From Cyclobacterium lianum (GTDB taxonomy: Bacteria > Bacteroidota > Bacteroidia > Cytophagales > Cyclobacteriaceae), in the NCBI RefSeq assembly GCF_900143075.1, contig NZ_FRCY01000004.1:1-64000 (forward strand): a DNA stretch of 64,000 nucleotides, given 5' to 3'. The notes under the pieces are model-generated. The model did no database searches, was not told the DNA's origin, and was given only the letters and a program-made list of their open reading frames with translations. A program made the translations under genes and the position numbers. Below, one piece after another: positions 16,764 through 26,895 of this stretch (position 1 is the first letter of the stretch; each line of letters opens with the position of its first letter).

Positions 16764-19226
16764 CTAGAATTCCTGCTCCCCAAATTCACTTTTGATAAAG
16801 CGGGATTTATTGCGGGTAGGATTGAGGGTGTAACTGAGGTTCAGGAGCACCATGTCTACTTCGAGCACATAATTCGTAGTGGTGTAAAATTCATCCTCCC
16901 GCCAGGTACTGATCCGTTGTTCATTGGTATCCAGCAGGCCCATGTCCATATTCAGCCACTGCAGGCTGGCACTAAGCCTGTCGTCCATAAACGTCTTTTT
17001 CAATACCAGGTTGGGAGATAAGAAATCCGAATCTTCTCCTTGTGCAGTAATGCGCCTGGAAAGGTAGTTGACCGACCATTGGGCACTAAAGGTAGGGGAG
17101 AAATCAAAACTTGTATTGGCATTGATGGAATACACCCAGGCCGCATTGTTGATGGGTCTGTTATCAAAACTGCCCTGAATCCTGTACCTGTATAGGTTTC
17201 CACCGGCAAATACCTTCCATTTGCTGCTGGGATTAAGCTCCAATCCCAATTCCATACCAATGGATCTTCCATTGCCCACATTGGAATAAATGCGGTTCAA
17301 AATGGTGTCATTGTAAACCGTATTGACCCTGTTGACAAGGTTTTTCACATGGCGGTAATACGCAGTGGCATAGAGGCTGTTTTCTCCAAAGTCCCGCACC
17401 AAACCGGTCTCTACCAGGTCAATAAATTCCGGAAGCAAGGTAGGGTCTCCCTGTTCCAGAGTTTCGGAATGCTCCCTTTCAGGAAATGGGTTCATTTTAA
17501 AGGTAGTGGTACGTTCTACCCGTCGGCTGTAGGCTCCCTTCACCCTTGTTTCCTCGTCAAGTGAATACTGAAAACTTGCTGTGGGGTAGGGTAGGAAAAA
17601 ATCATACCTGTAGGTGGTATCTACTGTATTGGCCTCATCCTGTAACAATAATTCCCTGTCCATGTATTCCATCCGCAAACCTATGGAATAATCCCAATTG
17701 TCTTTTTGTCCGGACAATTGACCATAACCAGAATGAATAATCCGGGTCAGTTCGACATTGGAAGAAAATTCCGGAACCAGTTCAAATACTCCGGTTTCGT
17801 TGTTTTTTCTTTCGTAAACAAAATCTCCCTGATGATCCAGGTTACGGAACTGATATCCGGCTTCCAGTATTCCCCACTTAGTAGGCTTTGATAGGTAGTC
17901 TACTTGCCATCGGATGCCGTGTAAGGGATTGTCGTTGGTGTTGTATTCGTCCTGATAAACAAAATCTGTATTGGGAAATCCCAGGTTTCTGTTGGTGGTA
18001 GGGCCGCCGAGCATGGTATATTCGTAGAGGAAGGAACTGGATATGCGGGATTTGTCAGCAAAGGTATGGGCATAATCGAAGCTTCCCAATGCAAAGTCAC
18101 TGGTTCTGATGCGCAGGTTCTCATTGTAATACTGCATGGTGTACAGTCGCTCGCCGCCTATACTCGCATGATTGTCGTAGTAGACTATATCTGCTGTTCT
18201 ATCCTTGCTTCTGATGCCCCCGTAAAATCCGACACTGAATTCGTTGCTGGCATCTGGCGTATAAGCTAGCGTAAACCGTCCGGAATAAGCTTCTTCATCG
18301 AATCCCCGTTCTCCATCAGAAGGAAACCGGGTGGTAGTATCTCCCCGGATGGTGTACACGTCGCCTTCCCTTCTGCCGTTGATATCATTGCTTAGGTAAC
18401 TGGCGCCGATGGAAAGGTCCCAATCGCCTTTCCGGTGATTTAGGGTAAAATCAGCTCCATATCGTTGTGGTTTTTCCTTGTTATCGTAATCCTGTATGCT
18501 GGGTGCCCCGATTCTGGTATTAAACTGTATAAAAGTACCATCAGTGGCTCCTTTTTCCGTTGTGATGTTGATGATGCCGGCTTTTCCTTCAGGATCGTAT
18601 TTTGCAGAGGGGGCAGTTACCACTTCTATATTCTTGATGGCATTGGCGGGCAATTGGCCCAGGATTACCGAAGGGTCTGATTGCAAAGGTTTTCCATTGA
18701 TCATGATCACAAAGCCCGTGGATCCCCTGACCGACAACTCTCCCTCTGCATTGATGCTTACCGAGGGAAGGTTCCTGATGAGGTCGATGGCATTTCCACC
18801 CTGGCCAGACATGAATTCTCCGGATTCGAATACCTGCCGGTCTATCTGATGCATGGTGGTAAACCTTGATCCCGAAACTTCGACCATTTCCAGCAGTTGC
18901 TCGTTGGGTGTCAATTCAACCATTCCCAGATCCAGCGACTGCCCTCTGGTAAATGTCAGGTCCTCTTTGGTAAAGGAGTTATACCCCATAAACTGAATAA
19001 CCAGGTAGTACCGACCAGGTTTGATATCACTTAGTTCAAATCTTCCATCAGGTTCACTTACAGCTCCAGATACCAGGCTGGAATCTGACGAGGAGTAAAG
19101 GCCCACACTTCCATATTCAATTGTGGTGTTTTCATTTGCATCCACAAGTGTTCCATGAATAGAATTTTGTGCAAAAATGGGGTAACAGAGGATAAGTTGG
19201 AAAAAGCAGATTAATAGAATTTTCAT
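16764..19226 (-). CDS. TonB-dependent outer membrane beta-barrel receptor
   Basis: About 820 residues from ATG 19226, chosen because a signal peptide (MKILLICFFQLILCYPIFAQ) begins there; an in-frame ATG at 19292 would add 22 non-signal residues. After the signal comes a carboxypeptidase-D-like domain (HGTLVDANENTTIEYGSV ... GRFELSDIKPGRYYL), then a plug domain (LIRNLPSVSIN, GFVIMINGKP, IKNIEVVTAPSAKYDPEGKAG), then a C-terminal barrel of the OMP_b-brl family. The substrate is unknown. An AraC-type regulator lies 84 nt upstream in the same orientation and may control it. Confidence 0.9.
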   Translation of the reverse strand: MKILLICFFQLILCYPIFAQNSIHGTLVDANENTTIEYGSVGLYSSSDSSLVSGAVSEPDGRFELSDIKPGRYYLVIQFMGYNSFTKEDLTFTRGQSLDLGMVELTPNEQLLEMVEVSGSRFTTMHQIDRQVFESGEFMSGQGGNAIDLIRNLPSVSINAEGELSVRGSTGFVIMINGKPLQSDPSVILGQLPANAIKNIEVVTAPSAKYDPEGKAGIINITTEKGATDGTFIQFNTRIGAPSIQDYDNKEKPQRYGADFTLNHRKGDWDLSIGASYLSNDINGRREGDVYTIRGDTTTRFPSDGERGFDEEAYSGRFTLAYTPDASNEFSVGFYGGIRSKDRTADIVYYDNHASIGGERLYTMQYYNENLRIRTSDFALGSFDYAHTFADKSRISSSFLYEYTMLGGPTTNRNLGFPNTDFVYQDEYNTNDNPLHGIRWQVDYLSKPTKWGILEAGYQFRNLDHQGDFVYERKNNETGVFELVPEFSSNVELTRIIHSGYGQLSGQKDNWDYSIGLRMEYMDRELLLQDEANTVDTTYRYDFFLPYPTASFQYSLDEETRVKGAYSRRVERTTTFKMNPFPEREHSETLEQGDPTLLPEFIDLVETGLVRDFGENSLYATAYYRHVKNLVNRVNTVYNDTILNRIYSNVGNGRSIGMELGLELNPSSKWKVFAGGNLYRYRIQGSFDNRPINNAAWVYSINANTSFDFSPTFSAQWSVNYLSRRITAQGEDSDFLSPNLVLKKTFMDDRLSASLQWLNMDMGLLDTNEQRISTWREDEFYTTTNYVLEVDMVLLNLSYTLNPTRNKSRFIKSEFGEQEF

Positions 19227-19310
19227 CAAGACTGTATTTGGTTTGCAAAGTAAGTCTTGAATCCTTGTATTTTGATGGTATATTTTTGACAATAATGGTA
19301 AATTCTTACT

Positions 19311-20126
19311 TTAAAGTTTTGCTCTGTATTCTGTTGGGGTCAGCGTGGTTTGAGATTTAAAAAATTTGATAAAATTGGAGGCATCGGAAAAATTCAACTG
19401 GTAGGCCACCTCAGCTACCGGAATTCCCGTATGGCTGAGCAAATTTTTGGATTCGATGAGTAGTCTTTCACGGATTAAATCTATGGCATTGCCGCCCGTT
19501 GCGGTACGGCAGATCTGGTTTAATTTACGGATACTGACATGCATGGCTTCTGCGTAATTTTCCGCGGTTTTCATGTGCAGGTAATTTTCCTGTACCAATT
19601 TCTTAAACCGGACAAATTCATCCAATACATTGGGATGAATAGAATGCTCTGGTAGTGGAATATGCAGGGTTTTTAAAATGAGGGTGTTCAAATGCGCTGC
19701 CAATAGGTCTGAAGCGACTTCATTTTTGTAATCGGTATAAAAAATCTCTAACAAATGGAATAGGGATGAATTTTCCTCGGGTAGTTGGAAAGTCTCTTTT
19801 AAAATGTAAAGGCTGGACAATGCCTTGGGATATGCAGTCAGGACTTCTTCTTTGAAAAGGACAACATATCCCTCCGGGATTCTTGAAAAATCCCAGCAAT
19901 GTACCTGGCCCAGACTCAGGTAGTACCCCATCGGCGGTTGTACTTCATGAACCAGGTCTCCAACAGTATGCTGTCCGGAACCTTTGGAGAGGTAGATCAG
20001 TTCGTGGTATCCTTCGTGCCGGTGTGGTTTGGTGGGTTTGATCACCGGTTTCATTTTGGAAACCTTAAGGATCAGACCCTGTTCTATTTTATTTTTGGTG
20101 TGGATACTGTCAGGTGCTGCAGTCAT
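19311..20126 (-). CDS. AraC-family transcriptional regulator
   Basis: 271 residues. The N-terminal cupin-like sensor has HRHEGYHELIYLSKGSGQHTVGD (about 36-60). The C-terminal AraC domain holds two HTH motifs: MHVSIRKLNQICRTATG and AEVAYQLNFSDASNFIKFF, with the SDASNFIKFFKSQTTLTP core typical of the family. It probably responds to a small ligand and regulates the adjacent receptor gene, which is co-directional. No operator was identified. Confidence 0.92.
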   Translation of the reverse strand: MTAAPDSIHTKNKIEQGLILKVSKMKPVIKPTKPHRHEGYHELIYLSKGSGQHTVGDLVHEVQPPMGYYLSLGQVHCWDFSRIPEGYVVLFKEEVLTAYPKALSSLYILKETFQLPEENSSLFHLLEIFYTDYKNEVASDLLAAHLNTLILKTLHIPLPEHSIHPNVLDEFVRFKKLVQENYLHMKTAENYAEAMHVSIRKLNQICRTATGGNAIDLIRERLLIESKNLLSHTGIPVAEVAYQLNFSDASNFIKFFKSQTTLTPTEYRAKL

Positions 20127-20311
20127 TTATCAAAAGCATCAAGAGGTAATGGTTGTCTAAAAACAAACCAGAGGTGCAAGTTAGCAGCTTGTTGGTAAAT
20201 TTTCAGGCACAATTGTATAAATGGTAAATTAAGACAGCAAGGCGCCATTTAAACGGTTAGCTGCGCTGTAAATATTATATATTTTTTTAACCACAGGCAT
20301 TTATTAAAAAC

Positions 20312-20363
20312 TTGGTTTACTAATAACAATTTCCTACTTTTGCACCCGAATGAACGTTCGATC
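20312..20363 (+). promoter_or_regulatory. Bacteroidota-type promoter and TetR operator of the efflux locus
   Basis: TTGG at 20312-20315 and TACTTTTG at 20335-20342 are separated by exactly 19 nt, the canonical -33/-7 arrangement. Immediately after it, the palindrome GAATGAACGTTCGATC (core GAACGTTC at 20352-20359) covers the predicted transcription start near 20349. This is a likely autorepression site for the TetR protein that starts at 20370. Confidence 0.75.
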
Positions 20364-20369
20364 GATTAT

Positions 20370-20942
20370 ATGCAGGAACCTATGGGATTAACAGATAAAA
20401 AAAGGGCCATATTCGAAGCCATGCTGGATCTGGTCGCTTCCTATGGTTTTCACGGTGCTTCCATGAGCTCGTTATCCAGAGAAGCAGGTGTGGCAGCCGG
20501 GACCATCTACCATTATTTTGCCAGCAAAGACCTGCTGATGAATGAGCTCTATACGTATTGTAAAGGGCAGGTAGAAGATTGGGTCCAGGCTGAATTGGAT
20601 GAAGGTCAGCCCTATAAAGAAAGGTTTTATAAAAGATGGCTTAGCTTGTATGCTTTTTATACAGCTCATCCCAAGGTATTGGTGTTTTTTGAACAATACA
20701 TCAATTCACCCTACAACCAGGAAAGAAGTCCTCACCATTTTAGAGGAGGTTTTTTTCATTTTCTTAAAGAGGGGATGGACGATGGCCATTTGAAAAAAGC
20801 AAAGCCGGAACTTTATGTGTCCTTGTATATGGGCAGCGTGATCCTGGCAGCTAAAATCAGGATTTTTGGATCCATTGAAATTGACGTTGAAGACAGGAAC
20901 CTGCTCATTTCCAAACTTTGGACTGCACTTACCCGGGCCTGA
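20370..20942 (+). CDS. TetR-family repressor of the RND efflux operon
   Basis: About 190 residues from ATG 20370 (ATG 20382 also possible). The TTG at 20340 lies within the promoter and is unlikely to be the start. The N-terminal HTH is classical: FHGASMSSLSREAGVAAGTIYHYFASKDLL. The C-terminal half is a ligand-binding helical domain. It lies 45 nt upstream of the membrane-fusion gene, and a palindrome sits over its own promoter. It therefore probably represses itself and the three downstream pump genes and releases DNA when a toxic compound binds. Confidence 0.92.
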   Translation: MQEPMGLTDKKRAIFEAMLDLVASYGFHGASMSSLSREAGVAAGTIYHYFASKDLLMNELYTYCKGQVEDWVQAELDEGQPYKERFYKRWLSLYAFYTAHPKVLVFFEQYINSPYNQERSPHHFRGGFFHFLKEGMDDGHLKKAKPELYVSLYMGSVILAAKIRIFGSIEIDVEDRNLLISKLWTALTRA

Positions 20943-20987
20943 CCCATTACCCGCCCCAATTTAAAATTTAGTAAACATCCTATCATC

Positions 20988-22106
20988 ATGAAAAATCCTA
21001 TGATTGTATACCTTTTTGCGGTATTGGTGCTTTACCAGTCCTGTTCCGAGGGAAAGAGTGAAAATTCCGGTAAAACACCGCTTCCGTCCTTCCCGGTCTT
21101 TGAAGTACCCGTAAAATCGGTCACAGGTTACGAAAGCTACCCGGTCAGCATAGAGGGCATGGTGAGTAGTGCGGTAAGGGCTAAAGTATCAGGATACATC
21201 ACCGAAGTATTGGTGGACGAGGGACAGGCGGTGAAGAAGGGTCAGCCGCTTTTTAAACTGGAAACTCAGTCCCTGGATGAGGATGCCGACGCTGCGAAGG
21301 CCAATGTGCAGGCGGCAAAAGTAGAAGTGGAAAAACTCAAACCTCTGGTAGAAAAAGGCATCATTGGGGGAGTTCAGCTTGAAACAGCCAGGGCCCGGCT
21401 GGCTCAGGCTGAGGCTGCCTATAAGAGCATTGCGGCCAGTATCAATTATGCCACGATAAAGAGTCCGGTGGAAGGATATGTAGGTGGCGTACCGTTTCGT
21501 CAGGGTGCATTGGTAAGCCCCTCGGATCCCCAACCGCTGACCACAGTTTCGCAGGTAGAAAATATGTTTGCTTTCTTTTCTATGAATGAAAAGGATTACC
21601 TGAATATGCTTCAGCGTACTCAGGGCCAATCGCTGGATGAAAAGCTAAACCATATGCCGCAGGTGGAACTTGAGTTGGTAAACGGGCAGATATATGCGCA
21701 TAAAGGCGAAATCAAAACAGTAACCGGACAGGTAAACCCGTCTACGGGTACCGTTAATTTTCGGGCTACATTTCCCAATCCAGACAGACTGCTGGCCCAT
21801 GGCAACAGTGGGATGATCCGGATACCGAAAGTGTATGAAGGATATCCGTTAATCACGGAAATATCAGCCACTGAGCAGCAGGGAAAAGCCTATGTGTACC
21901 GTGTTGGAGCGGATTCGCTCGTAAGCAGGGTGCCGGTAAAAGTGCAGGCAAGGGTAGATCAGTTGGTGGTAGTAGAAGAAGGTGTGCGTGAAGGGGACCA
22001 GATTGTGTATGAAGGCGCCGGAAAACTTCGTGATCAATCGAAAATCAGGCCTCAGATGGTGGATTTTGATAGTATTGCGCAAAAACTGAAAATCGCATTC
22101 AAGTAG
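20988..22106 (+). CDS. RND efflux membrane fusion protein (AcrA type), lipoprotein
   Basis: 372 residues. The signal ends in a lipobox (LYQSC), so it should be lipid-anchored in the periplasm. It has a split lipoyl domain (AKVSGYITEVLVDEGQAVKKGQPLF and INYATIKSPVEGYVG) around a coiled-coil hairpin (AAKANVQAAKVEVEKLKPLVEKG ... ARLAQAEAAYKSI), then a beta-barrel domain. It joins the inner-membrane pump to the outer-membrane channel. First of three pump genes, with a 6-nt gap to the next. Confidence 0.95.
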   Translation: MKNPMIVYLFAVLVLYQSCSEGKSENSGKTPLPSFPVFEVPVKSVTGYESYPVSIEGMVSSAVRAKVSGYITEVLVDEGQAVKKGQPLFKLETQSLDEDADAAKANVQAAKVEVEKLKPLVEKGIIGGVQLETARARLAQAEAAYKSIAASINYATIKSPVEGYVGGVPFRQGALVSPSDPQPLTTVSQVENMFAFFSMNEKDYLNMLQRTQGQSLDEKLNHMPQVELELVNGQIYAHKGEIKTVTGQVNPSTGTVNFRATFPNPDRLLAHGNSGMIRIPKVYEGYPLITEISATEQQGKAYVYRVGADSLVSRVPVKVQARVDQLVVVEEGVREGDQIVYEGAGKLRDQSKIRPQMVDFDSIAQKLKIAFK

Positions 22107-22112
22107 ATCGTT

Positions 22113-25100
22113 ATGGTAAAGCAGTTTATTGATAAACCAGTCCTATCTACCGTGGTATCCATTTTGATCGTGATATTGGGTGTGCTGGGGCTATTTGCAC
22201 TGCCGGTGAGTCAATATCCGGATATCGCCCCGCCTACGGTGAGTATCCGGACAAACTTTCCGGGAGCCAATGCAGAAACAGTGCTGGAAAGTGTCATCAT
22301 CCCTATAGAGGAGCAGGTCAACGGCGTTGAGGATATGGATTATATCACCTCTACCGCCAGCAACGATGGTACTGCCAATATCCAGGTGTTTTTTAATCAG
22401 GGAGTGGATCCCGATATTGCAGCCGTGAATGTGCAAAACCGGGTAGCCAGAGCCAATCCCTTATTGCCCAGGGAGGTAGTTCAGGCCGGTGTCATCACCC
22501 AAAAGCAACAAACCAGTTCCCTGATGTTTTTTACCCTGGTCTCGGACAACCCGGAGTATGATGCCACTTTTATTCAGAATTACCTGAATATCAATGTTAT
22601 TCCTGCACTCAAAAGAATTGAGGGAGTAGGCGATGTGACCGTTTTTGGGGCGAAGAATTATGCCATGCGTATCTGGCTGCAGCCGGAGAAACTGGCGGCC
22701 TATGACCTGATTCCGGCAGATGTAACTGCCGCCATCAATGAGCAAAGCCTCGAGGCTGCGGCGGGGTCGCTGGGACAAAACAATGCGGAATCCTTTGAAT
22801 ATGTCATCAAATACAGTGGACGATACAAAAACGAAACGCAATATGAAGACATCGTCATCAAGGCATTGGGAAACGGTCAGTTTCTTCGTTTGAGGGATGT
22901 GGCAAAAATTGAAATGGATGCAGAAGCCTATTCTGTCATGTCCTTTACCAATGGAAAACCGGGGGTAAGCATGGCAGTGTACCAGACTCCGGGCTCCAAT
23001 GCCAGAGAAATCATCAACAACGTGAAGGCGTCTCTTAGCGAAATGGAAACCCGTTTTCCTTCCGGCCTATCCCTGTTTATCAATTTTGATACCAATGACT
23101 TTCTAAATGCCTCAATCGCCAAAGTGGTGGTCACCTTGATTGAGGCATTTTTGCTGGTTTTTCTGGTGGTATTTATTTTCCTCCAGGATTTTCGGTCCAC
23201 CCTCATCCCAGCTATTTCTGTACCGGTATCTATTATAGGTACCTTCTTTTTTCTTAATCTATTTGGGTATTCTATCAATCTGCTAACCCTGTTTGCCCTG
23301 GTATTGGCGATAGGGATTGTTGTTGATGATGCGATTGTAGTCGTAGAGGCAGTGCATGCCAAAATGGAGGAAGGTGCCAGAAATGCCCGGCAGGCAACCC
23401 ATAAGGCCATGGACGAGATCACGGGAGCAATAATCTCCATTACCCTGGTGATGGGTGCGGTTTTTATTCCGGTTACCTTTATCAGCGGACCTACCGGCGT
23501 ATTTTACGAACAGTTTGGAGTGACGCTGATCGTGGCCATAGGAATCTCGGCCATTAATGCACTTACGCTGAGTCCCGCACTTTGTGCGATTTTCCTCAAG
23601 CCTCATCACCAGAATGAAGATAAGAAGGCGGGTTTTCTCAAACGGTTTTTCAACGGCTTTAACCTGGCATTTGAGCGTACTACCGCCAGGTATGTCCTTT
23701 CACTAAAATTCCTTTTCAGACACAAGTGGATTACCGGACTGATTGTCGTCGGTGCGATTGGAGCTACTGTGTGGGCGGCGCAAAATACACCCACAGGCTT
23801 TGTTCCGGATGAGGACCGGGGAATGATCTTTGCCAACATAGAGCTGCCGGAAGGTGCCTCTCTGGACCGGACCGTAGCGACTACGGATGAACTTATGAGT
23901 GGACTGGATCAGATATCAGGGGTAATGGGTGGTTCTATGGTCAATGGCTTTAGCCTGATCTCAGGAGCGGGAAGTAATTTTGGCCTGGGAATAATCAAGC
24001 TTGATCCCTGGGAGGAAAGGGAGGCAGACTCCCTGTCTTCGCAAGCCATTATAGCAAAAATGTTTGGTGTAGCCGCAAACATTCCAGGGGCAGAGATCCT
24101 GTTTTTTTCTCCGCCAAGTATTCCTGGTTTTGGCGTTTCTTCAGGGTTTGAGCTCAAATTTCTGGACCAGACCGGAGGAAGCTTTGAGGATTTGGACGAG
24201 CAGGCCCGGGCTTATATGAGCAGCTTAATGGAAAGGCCGGAAATCCAGTTTGCCCAAAGTGCATTCAGCACGAGCTACCCACAATACGAACTGACATTGA
24301 ATATTCCAAAGATTAAAGAAGCAGGGATCAATGTCAGTCAGGTTATGGGCACATTGCAGGGGTATATTGGAAGCCAATACGCCGCTGATTTTTCCAGATT
24401 TGGCAAACAATACCGGGTATACATACAGGCCTTGCCGGAGGATAGGGCAGAGGAAAATGACCTGAACGCGCTGTTTGTGCGCAATGCCGAAGGGGAAATG
24501 GCGCCCATTACGGAGTTTATCGAGCTAAACAGAACCTACGGACCTCAGGCAGTTACCCGGTTTAACCTCTTTAACTCTGTTTCGATCAATGGTTCGGCAG
24601 CTCCCGGATACTCCTCCGGCGATGCCATCAAGGCCGTACGGGAGGTAAATGCAAGGGCTTTGCCAAACAATTATCTGGTGGATTATTCCGGACTGACCCG
24701 GGAAGAAATCGATGCCGGAAACCAGACCCTTTTGATCATAATGCTTAGTGTTCTTTTTGTTTACTTTATCCTGGCCGCGCAATACGAAAGTTATCTGATC
24801 CCATTTTCAGTTTTGTTTTCACTACCCATAGGGGTGATGGGTGCCTACCTTACCACCTATTTTGCTGGTCTGGAGGCCAATATCTATTTCCAGATTGCAC
24901 TTGTAATGCTCCTGGGACTATTGGCAAAAAACGCCATTCTAATCGTGGAGTTTGCGATGCAGCGCAGAGCGGCAGGATATACCATCAAAGAGGCTGCCTT
25001 TGAAGGTGCAAGGGTAAGGTTGAGACCTATTCTGATGACTTCTTTTGCCTTTATCATCGGGCTTTTGCCTCTGGTTTTTGCCGGTGGCATTGGTGCTGCG

Positions 25101-25253
25101 GGAAACCGCTCTATAGGAACCGGAGCCGTTGGCGGCCTTCTCATCGGAACACTCATCGGCGTTTTTGTAATTCCCCTGCTTTATATTTTATTTCAATGGC
25201 TTCAGGAAAAAGTCTCCTCCAAAAAGGGCATTGAAGATACGGTAAATGCTTGA
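22113..25253 (+). CDS. RND multidrug efflux transporter (AcrB/HAE1 type)
   Basis: 1046 residues, the full size of HAE1-family pumps. Twelve TM segments are arranged with TM1 at the N-terminus (LSTVVSILIVILGVLGLFALP), and PVSQYPDIAPPTVSI follows, as in AcrB. TM4 carries the proton-relay Asp pair in GIVVDDAIVVVEAV, and TM10 carries the conserved Lys in GLLAKNAILIVEFA. It uses the proton motive force to expel amphiphilic compounds or drugs. It forms a tripartite pump with its neighbours; the next gene overlaps its stop codon by 4 nt or starts 5 nt after it. Confidence 0.97.
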   Translation: MVKQFIDKPVLSTVVSILIVILGVLGLFALPVSQYPDIAPPTVSIRTNFPGANAETVLESVIIPIEEQVNGVEDMDYITSTASNDGTANIQVFFNQGVDPDIAAVNVQNRVARANPLLPREVVQAGVITQKQQTSSLMFFTLVSDNPEYDATFIQNYLNINVIPALKRIEGVGDVTVFGAKNYAMRIWLQPEKLAAYDLIPADVTAAINEQSLEAAAGSLGQNNAESFEYVIKYSGRYKNETQYEDIVIKALGNGQFLRLRDVAKIEMDAEAYSVMSFTNGKPGVSMAVYQTPGSNAREIINNVKASLSEMETRFPSGLSLFINFDTNDFLNASIAKVVVTLIEAFLLVFLVVFIFLQDFRSTLIPAISVPVSIIGTFFFLNLFGYSINLLTLFALVLAIGIVVDDAIVVVEAVHAKMEEGARNARQATHKAMDEITGAIISITLVMGAVFIPVTFISGPTGVFYEQFGVTLIVAIGISAINALTLSPALCAIFLKPHHQNEDKKAGFLKRFFNGFNLAFERTTARYVLSLKFLFRHKWITGLIVVGAIGATVWAAQNTPTGFVPDEDRGMIFANIELPEGASLDRTVATTDELMSGLDQISGVMGGSMVNGFSLISGAGSNFGLGIIKLDPWEEREADSLSSQAIIAKMFGVAANIPGAEILFFSPPSIPGFGVSSGFELKFLDQTGGSFEDLDEQARAYMSSLMERPEIQFAQSAFSTSYPQYELTLNIPKIKEAGINVSQVMGTLQGYIGSQYAADFSRFGKQYRVYIQALPEDRAEENDLNALFVRNAEGEMAPITEFIELNRTYGPQAVTRFNLFNSVSINGSAAPGYSSGDAIKAVREVNARALPNNYLVDYSGLTREEIDAGNQTLLIIMLSVLFVYFILAAQYESYLIPFSVLFSLPIGVMGAYLTTYFAGLEANIYFQIALVMLLGLLAKNAILIVEFAMQRRAAGYTIKEAAFEGARVRLRPILMTSFAFIIGLLPLVFAGGIGAAGNRSIGTGAVGGLLIGTLIGVFVIPLLYILFQWLQEKVSSKKGIEDTVNA

Positions 25254-25258
25254 TATTT

Positions 25259-26656
25259 ATGTACAACAAAAATATTTACTATCTTCCTTTTCTATTGCTG
25301 ATGTTGCCTTCTTGTTTCGTGGCAAAAGATTACCAACAGCCTGAGGAAATCGTCGATGAAGCCTATTTCAGGACAGATCAATTGGCAGCGGACAGCCTGA
25401 GTATGGCTGAGTATTCCTGGCGGGATATTTTTACCGATCCCCAATTGGTCAGCCATATTGAGACCGGCCTGGAAAATAATATTGATGTGAGAATCGCCCT
25501 GCAGCAGATTCTGGCTGCTCAGGCCTATTTTAAGCAGGGCAAACTGGGGCAGCTACCTTCGGTCACCGGGAATGCTCAGGTAACCCATCAGGAATTGTCC
25601 CGTAATTCGCAGTTCGGTTCCTTCTTTAATGGTGGCATCACCCAGTACGAGGTTTCTGCCGGTCTTTCCTGGGAGGCAGATATCTGGGGGAAAATTCGCA
25701 GCCAGAAACGGGCCTTTGAAGCCAGATACCTGCAATCTGTAGCTGCACATCAGGCGGTCAAAACCCGTTTGATCAACGATATTGCGGTTTTGTATTTTAG
25801 GCTTCAGGCACTTGATGAACAGCTTCAGGTGACCAATTCTACCATATCTAACCGCGAACAGGCCCTGGAAACGACAAAAGCGCTAAAGGTATCAGGCGCT
25901 GTGACCGAAGTGGGTGTGAAGCAGACCGAAGCTCAACTCCACACAGCCCGGGCTTTGAGCGTAGATATTACCAGAGACATTAAGCTTAGCGAAAATACAC
26001 TTTCCTTGCTTTTAGGTCTTGATCCGGGGGATATTGACCGAAGCAAATGGACAGAACAGGGCTTCCAGGGGGAACGCATTTCTACCGGCTATCCGATACA
26101 ATTATTACGCAACAGGCCTGATGTCCTGGCAGCAGAATGGAACCTGGTAAATGCGTTCGAATTGAGCAATGTGGCCAGAAGTAATCTTTACCCTTCTTTC
26201 AGCCTCTCAGCCACAGGAGGCCTGCAAAGTCTGGAATTGGACCAATTGTTTAGCTTGAATTCGGTGTTTGCGAATATAATTGCAGGTTTGAGCCAACCCA
26301 TTTTTAACGGGCGTGCCTTGAAAACCCAATATGAGGTCGCCCTCAGCCAGGAAGAGCAGGCCTATCTGAATTTCCGACAAACCTTGTTAAATGCCGAAAA
26401 GGAGGTTTCGGATGCCATGTATTCCTATGAGGCATCCCGGAAAAAACAGGAGATCATCCAACAGGAGCTGGATGCCTATGTCCTGGCGATTGAATTTTCG
26501 GAGGAGCTCCTGGACAATGGTATCGGGAATTACCTGGAAGTGATCACTGCCCGAGAAAACGCATTAAATTCCGAAATTGGATTGATCAATGCCAAAAATG
26601 CACGTATGGAAGCCCTGGCAAATTTGTACAGGGCTTTGGGCGGAGGTTGGTTGTAA
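25259..26656 (+). CDS. Outer membrane efflux channel (TolC/OprM, NodT family), lipoprotein
   Basis: 465 residues from ATG 25259. A TTG at 25250 would overlap the pump gene's stop codon and is less likely. The signal ends in LPSCF, a lipobox. Two homologous OEP repeats are visible; SWEADIWGKIRSQKRAFEARY and LRNRPDVLAAEWNLVNA are hallmarks of OprM/NodT. It forms the trimeric outer-membrane duct of the pump. A strong bidirectional terminator follows at 26821. Confidence 0.95.
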   Translation: MYNKNIYYLPFLLLMLPSCFVAKDYQQPEEIVDEAYFRTDQLAADSLSMAEYSWRDIFTDPQLVSHIETGLENNIDVRIALQQILAAQAYFKQGKLGQLPSVTGNAQVTHQELSRNSQFGSFFNGGITQYEVSAGLSWEADIWGKIRSQKRAFEARYLQSVAAHQAVKTRLINDIAVLYFRLQALDEQLQVTNSTISNREQALETTKALKVSGAVTEVGVKQTEAQLHTARALSVDITRDIKLSENTLSLLLGLDPGDIDRSKWTEQGFQGERISTGYPIQLLRNRPDVLAAEWNLVNAFELSNVARSNLYPSFSLSATGGLQSLELDQLFSLNSVFANIIAGLSQPIFNGRALKTQYEVALSQEEQAYLNFRQTLLNAEKEVSDAMYSYEASRKKQEIIQQELDAYVLAIEFSEELLDNGIGNYLEVITARENALNSEIGLINAKNARMEALANLYRALGGGWL

Positions 26657-26820
26657 GCAAGGACCGGTGGCAGGATAATTTTTCCCCGCGCTCATTTGGA
26701 AAAGATTTCATCAGAAATCCGGAGAAAAGATTTTTTGCGATGTCGCTCCGCGACCCTTCATTGATACCTGATCCCTTTTTGAGCGTTTGTATAAAAGAAG
26801 GCATTGCGCGGCAAAAAATA

Positions 26821-26855
26821 ATAAAAATCCGCTCCAGTGTGAAACGGATTTTTAT
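26821..26855. terminator. Bidirectional intrinsic terminator
   Basis: Perfect 11-bp stem: ATAAAAATCCG at 26821-26831 pairs with CGGATTTTTAT at 26845-26855 around a 13-nt loop. The arms themselves provide T-tracts on both strands. It separates the efflux operon from the convergent receptor gene. Confidence 0.85.
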
Positions 26856-26895
26856 CATTCCCCGGATGTAGAAGACGCAAGCCTATATTTTCCCT

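Noticed and set aside
22461-23440. Long open frames on the minus strand across the RND pump gene
   Set aside because: They mirror the highly conserved acrB-type gene in other frames and lack start signals and motifs.
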